Shown one piece after another: positions 32,216 to 36,853 of a DNA stretch of 36,853 bases. Position numbers and translations under genes: made by a program. Origin of the DNA: Candidatus Helarchaeota archaeon (GTDB taxonomy: Archaea; Asgardarchaeota; Lokiarchaeia; Helarchaeales; JABXJV01); the NCBI GenBank assembly GCA_013375355.1, contig JABXJV010000060.1, positions 1 through 36,853 of the forward strand, in the 5' to 3' direction. Under the pieces are notes generated by a model. It searched no databases, was not told the DNA's origin, and was given only the letters and a program-made list of their open reading frames with translations. The stretch's first letter is position 1. Each line of letters starts with the position of its first letter.

Positions 32216-32929
32216 TTAAAGGGGTTCTCTTAAATAACCTCCACAAGATGTACAAAAATAAGAATCTGGAGAAAATTTTTCTCCACAATGGGGGCAAGAG
32301 AACATTTTTAATGGTACATCCATATCTTTTTTTCTAAATGGATACTCCATCAGTAAAAATAATGGAATCATTGCTAAATTAAATATTGTATATACCACAA
32401 ACACACCAAAGTAAATAACAAAGTACCATATTGAATAATAAGAAATAATCAAAATTGTAAAAAATGTAAGAATAGTTAATCTAGTTTTGTTATATTTTAT
32501 CCCCAATTGTTCTAGAATTTTAGATCGTTTAATATTAGCGAAATGAATCGCATGTGTATATGGAAGAATTAAGAATATATAAAATCCAGAAATTATAGCG
32601 TAGTTGATGGAAAAAATACCAAAAATATTTTGAAATAAAAGATTTTCAAAATCTAAATCAAAAATATTGTAGATATGACCAAATAGATATTTTTGAAAAT
32701 TAACACCATTTACACCATATATAGCATACATATTTCCAATTAAATAATCCTCAAGATTAAAAAATAGATTTAAAATAGAAAGTATTAATGCAATTGTCGG
32801 GAAAATTAGAGCGATAGCATAAAATGTTGAAATCCTTTTTATACCTTTATTTAATATACATGATGAACAATTACAATATACCGTTCCTTTTCTACGTTCG
32901 GAGTTAAACGATTCCTTATACCAATACAT
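32216..32929 (-). CDS. 3' part of a frameshifted membrane zinc-finger protein
   Basis: This 237-aa open frame carries four to five hydrophobic segments (FYAIALIFPTIALILSIL, ISGFYIFLILPYTHAI, ILTFFTILIISYYSIWYFV) and a C-terminal zinc ribbon, FSCPHCGEKFSPDSYFCTSCGGYL. Its N-terminal VYCNCSSCIL supplies cysteines that look like the missing end of the zinc finger encoded by the overlapping frame at 32851-33480. Its first ATG lies inside that frame. I judge it to be the back half of one gene of about 421 aa rather than a separate gene. Confidence 0.6.
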   Translation of the reverse strand: MYWYKESFNSERRKGTVYCNCSSCILNKGIKRISTFYAIALIFPTIALILSILNLFFNLEDYLIGNMYAIYGVNGVNFQKYLFGHIYNIFDLDFENLLFQNIFGIFSINYAIISGFYIFLILPYTHAIHFANIKRSKILEQLGIKYNKTRLTILTFFTILIISYYSIWYFVIYFGVFVVYTIFNLAMIPLFLLMEYPFRKKDMDVPLKMFSCPHCGEKFSPDSYFCTSCGGYLREPL

Positions 32930-33480
32930 TCATTACAGAAATATACTCCACAGGAACGACATTGTCTAATAGCGTTATTCATAGGATGATTTTTACAAAA
33001 TTCTGGTTTTTTATAAGGTTTTATATGCTTTTTCATCAAATTATAAGCATGTTCAATATCCTCTACCCATGAATCTGAAATCTTTATGGATTTTGATTCA
33101 TTTTTAAGAAAAAAATAGATTGTTTTATGAAATTTAAAATACTCAAACCTCTCAATGCCAAATTTTGTATTATAAATTTGAATTTCATTAATAGAATTCC
33201 ATGGAATAAATTTCTTTCTTAATGAACTATAGGGTCTTCTTATTTGTACACCATTTGAATAAATAATAAAAGAACTAAATCGATATTGGAGAGATAACCA
33301 GAATAAAAAAATTGCAATTGGGAGTAGGATGAGAATACTTGCGATTAGAGTTTTTGATATAATAGCCACAATAAGTGAAATAATGGTTAACAGACTTAAA
33401 CTAACGGTTATAACCCAATATATTTTATAATGCGAGCTAATTCTACTCTTAAATAATATATCTGGTGTCGAAATAATCAA
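32851..33480 (-). CDS. 5' part of a frameshifted membrane zinc-finger protein (PH-like and B-box-like)
   Basis: This 209-aa frame has two N-terminal hydrophobic helices (about 20-65), a PH-like beta domain (about 70-150: FIIYSNGVQIRRPYSSL, IPWNSINEIQIYN) and a B-box-like zinc unit CKNHPMNNAIRQCRSCGVYF then CNECIG (about 163-188). After that the frame drifts into RNRLTPNVEKERYIVIVHHVY and stops. Adding one A in the GAAAAGG at about 32891-32897 rejoins it to the downstream frame as VEKGTVYCNCSSC, which completes the zinc site. So the two frames are one gene broken by a single base. Confidence 0.6.
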   Translation of the reverse strand: MIISTPDILFKSRISSHYKIYWVITVSLSLLTIISLIVAIISKTLIASILILLPIAIFLFWLSLQYRFSSFIIYSNGVQIRRPYSSLRKKFIPWNSINEIQIYNTKFGIERFEYFKFHKTIYFFLKNESKSIKISDSWVEDIEHAYNLMKKHIKPYKKPEFCKNHPMNNAIRQCRSCGVYFCNECIGIRNRLTPNVEKERYIVIVHHVY

Positions 33481-33719
33481 AATTCCTTCCTATGGAATGA
33501 AAAGAAATAATAATTTTTATAGTTTTTAGTAGTGGAAATAATTTGTAGTTATATTTGTGTGCATTTATCAAAGTTAATAGGGCGTACTCATATCTCTGTT
33601 CTAATAAAAATTATTGTAAATTTATTTTACAAATATTATCTTAATTCCTAAAAGTAAAAAGTGATGTATTCTCTTATATTATTGAGGTTTTTATTAAAAA
33701 ATTCAGTGTTTATAATCAT

Positions 33720-34541
33720 TTGATTACAAGATTAAGGGTCTATCCAATGCTTTTACAAGTGCGTGTTGATAATATTGATGTAAGAAGTGCACTTCGGGGA
33801 TGGGTTCGTTTAGACCCAGATATAATGAAAAATTTGGATCTCACTACAGGTGATACAATTAAAATAACGGGAAAAAAGACAACAGCCGCAATTGTTATTC
33901 CCGATAAAATTGATTACGTCGGTTCGAATAAAATTCGAATGGATAATATTGTTAGGAAAAATTGTGGAGTTCTTATGGGTGGAATAGTAAAGATTGAAAA
34001 ATTCGAACCAAAACATGCAAAAAAATTAACTTTAGTCCCATTAAATGAGAAAATTGAAGGGTCTGGAGAGCGAATTAGGAGAAATTTAATTGCACGACCC
34101 GTGATTAAGGGGGATATAATTTATTATAAATTTACTATATCTAAAAGTATGAGACAAAATTTATTTAAATATTCTCGATGTGATCGATCAATGCCTCCAA
34201 TTGGAGGGATTAGCTTTCTTGTTCATGAAACAGATCCTGAGGATGAAATAGTCCAAGTTGTTGATAAAACAAAAATTACTATATTATCTGAACCAATAAA
34301 TCAATTACCAGAAACAATTCAAGATTACGCAGATATATTGAAAAAGAAACTAAAGGAAATCCTAAAAAAGAAATTTCTTAAAGAAATTTCCTTTGAAAGA
34401 ATTGCTTATAAACTGAATATCGATATAAAACTTGGTATTAATGAAAATGAAGTTCAAGATTTAGTTGAAGATCTCTTGAAAACAGGAGAAATTAAAGGGG
34501 AAATGATGATTGATAGACTTGTTTTAGTACACGATCCTTGA
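33720..34541 (+). CDS. Stand-alone Cdc48-N-like protein with C-terminal helical domain
   Basis: This 273-aa protein matches the substrate-binding N region of Cdc48/VCP ATPases: LQVRVDNIDVRSALRGWVRL, KNLDLTTGDTIKITGKKTT, RMDNIVRKNCGVLMGG and KKLTLVPLNEKIEG (double-psi barrel), then ARPVIKGDIIYYKF and EIVQVVDKTKITIL (the second subdomain). No AAA ATPase follows; the last 70 residues are helical, KLKEILKKKFLKEISFERIA and on, possibly a winged helix. In Cdc48 this region binds cofactors and ubiquitin-like partners. The annotated start is TTG; ATG at 33747 would give MLLQVRV, equally fitting. Confidence 0.75.
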   Translation: MITRLRVYPMLLQVRVDNIDVRSALRGWVRLDPDIMKNLDLTTGDTIKITGKKTTAAIVIPDKIDYVGSNKIRMDNIVRKNCGVLMGGIVKIEKFEPKHAKKLTLVPLNEKIEGSGERIRRNLIARPVIKGDIIYYKFTISKSMRQNLFKYSRCDRSMPPIGGISFLVHETDPEDEIVQVVDKTKITILSEPINQLPETIQDYADILKKKLKEILKKKFLKEISFERIAYKLNIDIKLGINENEVQDLVEDLLKTGEIKGEMMIDRLVLVHDP

Positions 34542-34560
34542 CGGTATGCTCTCTCCCAAT

Positions 34561-34731
34561 CTACGTTACTTTGGATTTTTTAATTGGTCCAGGGTCAGCT
34601 TTTCCAATTTGAGGTTTCATTTCTAGTTCTTTGGGAGCTATATCTTCTGTCTTTTCATCTGAACCCTTCAAAATCTTTCTATGGTACCAATATCTCGGAA
34701 AATTTCTAATATTCATCGCAAGACATCCCAT
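34561..34731 (-). CDS. Small hypothetical protein, 56 aa
   Basis: An ATG-started frame with AAAGGT just upstream ends in TAG at 34561-34563. The product begins MGCLAMNIRNFPRYWYHRKI and continues with an acidic and Pro-rich tail (KTEDIAPKELEMKPQ and KADPGPIKKSKVT). It is hydrophilic, without membrane segments. Its codon use and stop are clean. The Arg/Tyr/Trp-rich start suggests a binding peptide, but no family is known to me. It converges on the Cdc48-N-like gene, 20 bases apart. Confidence 0.5.
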   Translation of the reverse strand: MGCLAMNIRNFPRYWYHRKILKGSDEKTEDIAPKELEMKPQIGKADPGPIKKSKVT

Positions 34732-34741
34732 ACCTTTAAAA

Positions 34742-35037
34742 AACTAAATCGAATTTGATAATTATATTGGATTTCTCTGATATTTAAATCTTTTTGACAA
34801 ATTTATCTAATTAAATTGATATCTTTTTGATTATTGGATTTAAACTGTATAATACATTAATACAAGAATTAACTCATTTTGATAATTCTGTATATTTAAA
34901 AGTCGAATTAGGGAAGCTATAGCATACTTTAGTATTTAAATTAAACTTGAACTGGTTTTTTAGCTGATTAATGTATTGTTGAGCACTATTATTATTCCTA
35001 TGCAGTTGAGTTATTTTTTAATATACTCAAATACTCT
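34742..35037. other. Intergenic region without visible gene
   Basis: Nearly 300 A/T-rich bases between two minus-strand genes, the 56-aa ORF and the HEAT gene. It should hold the promoter of the 56-aa ORF. I see no RNA gene, repeat or small ORF with good support. Confidence 0.45.
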
Positions 35038-35916
35038 CTATTTTCTAATTGTTTTTAATTTATCTAATACATCAATAAAAATCTTTTTTACTTCTTGTTT
35101 AGATTCTATTTGTAATGCCTCAGTTAATGGTTTTATAGCCTTACTATCCCTAATATTTCCCAGCGCCAGTGCTGAAATCTTTCGCATATCTGGATCTTCA
35201 TTTTTTAAAGCTTGAATAAGTGGATCAACAACTTTTCTATGACCTATTTTTCCAAGAGCTTCAGCAGCGTATCTTTGAACGTCTAAATTTTTATCTTTTA
35301 AAGCTTGAATAAGAGGTTCCACAGCCCATATTTCTCTTATATTTCCCAGACCTTCTACCGCTAACATCCGTATTTCAGCATTTTCATCTTTTAATGTTTG
35401 AATAAATGGATGAATAGCAAATGATCCACCGAATTCGACAAGAGTTTCAACGATTAATCTTCTATCATTTATATCTTCAGTTTTTAAAGTTTCAATAAGT
35501 TGAATAACTGCCTCATGACCCATTGATCCTAGAGACTCCAAAGCTTTTTTTTGTATTTCTACGTTTTGAATCTTTAAAATTTGAATTAGGCTTTTAATTG
35601 CTTGTAAATTACCTATATTTTCCAGAGTGGATATTATTTGAAATAGAGAATGCTTAGCATTCCGATTTATAGGAAATTTCTCTTTTTTAAGCATTTTTTC
35701 TAAATATAATTTTATATCAAGTTTTTCAATAATATTTGGGACAAGGAGGTCTGGAATCCACCTTTCTGGCTCGAAAGCTAAAAGAGCTTTAATATGGATA
35801 TAAATTTTTTGATTCTTTTCTTTATATTCAATATCTTCTTTTGTTAACTTGATTAATTTATCCTTAATTCTACTACATTTTTCGTTTTGACCCGTTATGT
35901 AGAATCTTTTTGTCAT
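35038..35916 (-). CDS. HEAT-repeat protein, 292 aa, beside the CdhC-like gene
   Basis: Residues about 95-280 hold six or more HEAT repeats in the same style as the larger HEAT protein (AVEPLIQALKDKN, LDVQRYAAEALGKIG, PDMRKISALALGNIRD). The first 90 residues are unrelated and basic, MTKRFYITGQNEKCSRIKDK and on. It starts 21 bases after the stop of the CdhC-like gene on the same strand, so the two are likely one transcript. A scaffold or maturation role for that enzyme is possible, but nothing in the sequence proves it. Confidence 0.88.
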   Translation of the reverse strand: MTKRFYITGQNEKCSRIKDKLIKLTKEDIEYKEKNQKIYIHIKALLAFEPERWIPDLLVPNIIEKLDIKLYLEKMLKKEKFPINRNAKHSLFQIISTLENIGNLQAIKSLIQILKIQNVEIQKKALESLGSMGHEAVIQLIETLKTEDINDRRLIVETLVEFGGSFAIHPFIQTLKDENAEIRMLAVEGLGNIREIWAVEPLIQALKDKNLDVQRYAAEALGKIGHRKVVDPLIQALKNEDPDMRKISALALGNIRDSKAIKPLTEALQIESKQEVKKIFIDVLDKLKTIRK

Positions 35917-35937
35917 TTTTTTTCAAATTTCATTTAA

Positions 35938-36853
35938 TTATTTTATTTCATGTAAAAATGAATCATCTTCAGTCCATTTTTTGACTATGGGATGAGTGTT
36001 TAATATTAGGAAATCTTTTAATTCTATTATATTAGTTGCATCTGATTCAGTTGCGATCTTATTAGCTAATTCAATTGGAATATCATCTTTAATGCGATCT
36101 TTAATATGACTAGGCATCCATACAATTCTATCCCATCCACCATCGGCTTGTAAGAATTTTGGGGAGTGCATATGTCCTATAGCCATTCCAACAAAACCTT
36201 CACATTGTGTTCCTCTCTCAATTAGATTTAACATTGTTGAAAATGGTAATCTATTAACGGCAGGTCCTTTAAAATTTCTATCTACAATTCCTATCCCATC
36301 AACTTCAGGCATATAAAAGGCGATTGCCTCTAAGCAATGACAACTAGTATGGTTAAATGGACTTAAAATCGAATAAATATGAATCCTTTCAATCTCACCT
36401 ACAGTTTTAATTTTAATGGTCTCATTAATACCGCTCCATTCTCCTCTATCAGTATCTATACATTTTCCTTTTTTGATAAAGAAAATTGGACCATTTGGAT
36501 CTAGCTCAAAACCTGCTTTTGCATTAATCCAGTTTATTGAACCACATAGACCACAACTATCTGGTGTGATAACACAAAAATGAGTTAGAACAATATTATT
36601 GCACAGAGCACACCCATAAAAGATATCAACCTCCTCATCTGAAAGAGATTTTACTTGGTCATCTCTTGATCTATAAATACTAGTAGCTTTTCCATGCCAT
36701 TCATTAACTTTATTTTGTTCGGTAAAAAAGCTAATTTGGATTTTTTCAATAATTTTTTCATATTCCCTTTGATAAGAAGCAATCAACATTTCGCCCCACA
36801 CATTGAAAGAGTTGAATCCTCTTTCATACATAGTTGTTGAGAATCTAATCCAA
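35938..36853 (-). CDS. cdhC: Acetyl-CoA synthase beta subunit-like protein (CdhC/AcsB), 5' partial, altered A-cluster
   Basis: About 305 C-terminal residues of an acetyl-CoA decarbonylase/synthase beta subunit. The frame stays open to the window edge and the codons before the ATG at 36831 (WIRFSTT) still match the family, so the true start lies outside. It has the 4Fe-4S cysteines C-AL-C-x8-C-x9-C (YGCALCNNIVLTHFCVITPD, then CGLCGSINW), DPNGPIFFIKKGKCID, IPFSTM-like RLPFSTM, SPKFLQADGGWDRIVWMP and the end NTHPIVKKW. The Ni site reads HTSCHCLEA where the family has Cys-Gly-Cys-Phe. It normally assembles acetyl-CoA from CO, a methyl-corrinoid and CoA. Other complex subunits would lie beyond the edge. 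Confidence 0.9.
   Translation of the reverse strand, partial: WIRFSTTMYERGFNSFNVWGEMLIASYQREYEKIIEKIQISFFTEQNKVNEWHGKATSIYRSRDDQVKSLSDEEVDIFYGCALCNNIVLTHFCVITPDSCGLCGSINWINAKAGFELDPNGPIFFIKKGKCIDTDRGEWSGINETIKIKTVGEIERIHIYSILSPFNHTSCHCLEAIAFYMPEVDGIGIVDRNFKGPAVNRLPFSTMLNLIERGTQCEGFVGMAIGHMHSPKFLQADGGWDRIVWMPSHIKDRIKDDIPIELANKIATESDATNIIELKDFLILNTHPIVKKWTEDDSFLHEIK

Overview
The window is a low-GC archaeal chromosome segment, most likely from an Asgard archaeon (Promethearchaeota, Lokiarchaeia-like). Archaeal markers are S19e, L39e and L31e, a PDCD5 homologue, an Lhr-type helicase, pyrB/pyrI, an AbrB-PhoU regulator, a stand-alone Cdc48-N-like protein and an intron-bearing tRNA. The Asgard flavour comes from a Roadblock-like domain on a coiled coil, a RING-H2-like finger next to TPR and HEAT proteins, and a GIFT (IFT52-like) domain protein. 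This placement is inferred from gene content, not from a phylogeny.

Layout. 1-730: AT-rich edge with a partial minus-strand gene start and one small membrane ORF. 730-3324: glcD-glcF-like 2-hydroxyacid dehydrogenase pair. 3316-5857: unknown membrane protein and AbrB-PhoU regulator (minus). 6025-9550: a small ORF, then the rps19e-PDCD5-rpl39e operon and rpl31e, split by an inverted GIFT-domain gene. 9596-12471: MBL hydrolase, two unknown genes, RidA. 12509-15382: Lhr helicase. 15472-19809: permease, Roadblock-coiled-coil protein, small membrane protein, CPBP protease, and a frameshifted membrane-anchored winged-helix gene. 20138-21359: SWIM protein and metallophosphoesterase. 21396-21521: tRNA-Arg(UCG) with two predicted introns. 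21662-22054: CBS protein. 22249-25498: 2-oxoacid:ferredoxin oxidoreductase operon (gamma-delta fusion, alpha, beta). 25577-29086: RING, TPR and HEAT genes in one minus-strand run. 29139-31647: fcl-like epimerase, pyrI, pyrB. 31960-33480: small membrane protein and a membrane zinc-finger protein split by a frameshift. 33720-34541: Cdc48-N-like protein. 34561-36853: small ORF, second HEAT protein, and the C-terminal part of an acetyl-CoA synthase beta subunit (CdhC/AcsB) running off the right edge.

Metabolically, the 2-oxoacid oxidoreductase and the CdhC-like enzyme suggest a ferredoxin and acyl-CoA based anaerobic lifestyle, and the GlcD/GlcF pair adds hydroxyacid oxidation. The strongest anomalies are: (i) an oxidoreductase beta subunit that appears circularly permuted, with its Asn-Glu-Ala motif at the N-terminus and its GDG motif at the C-terminus; (ii) a CdhC-like protein whose A-cluster Cys-Gly-Cys is Cys-His-Cys, with both neighbouring pocket phenylalanines replaced; (iii) a tRNA with one intron in the D-arm and one in the anticodon loop; (iv) two genes each broken by what looks like one missing A in an A run.
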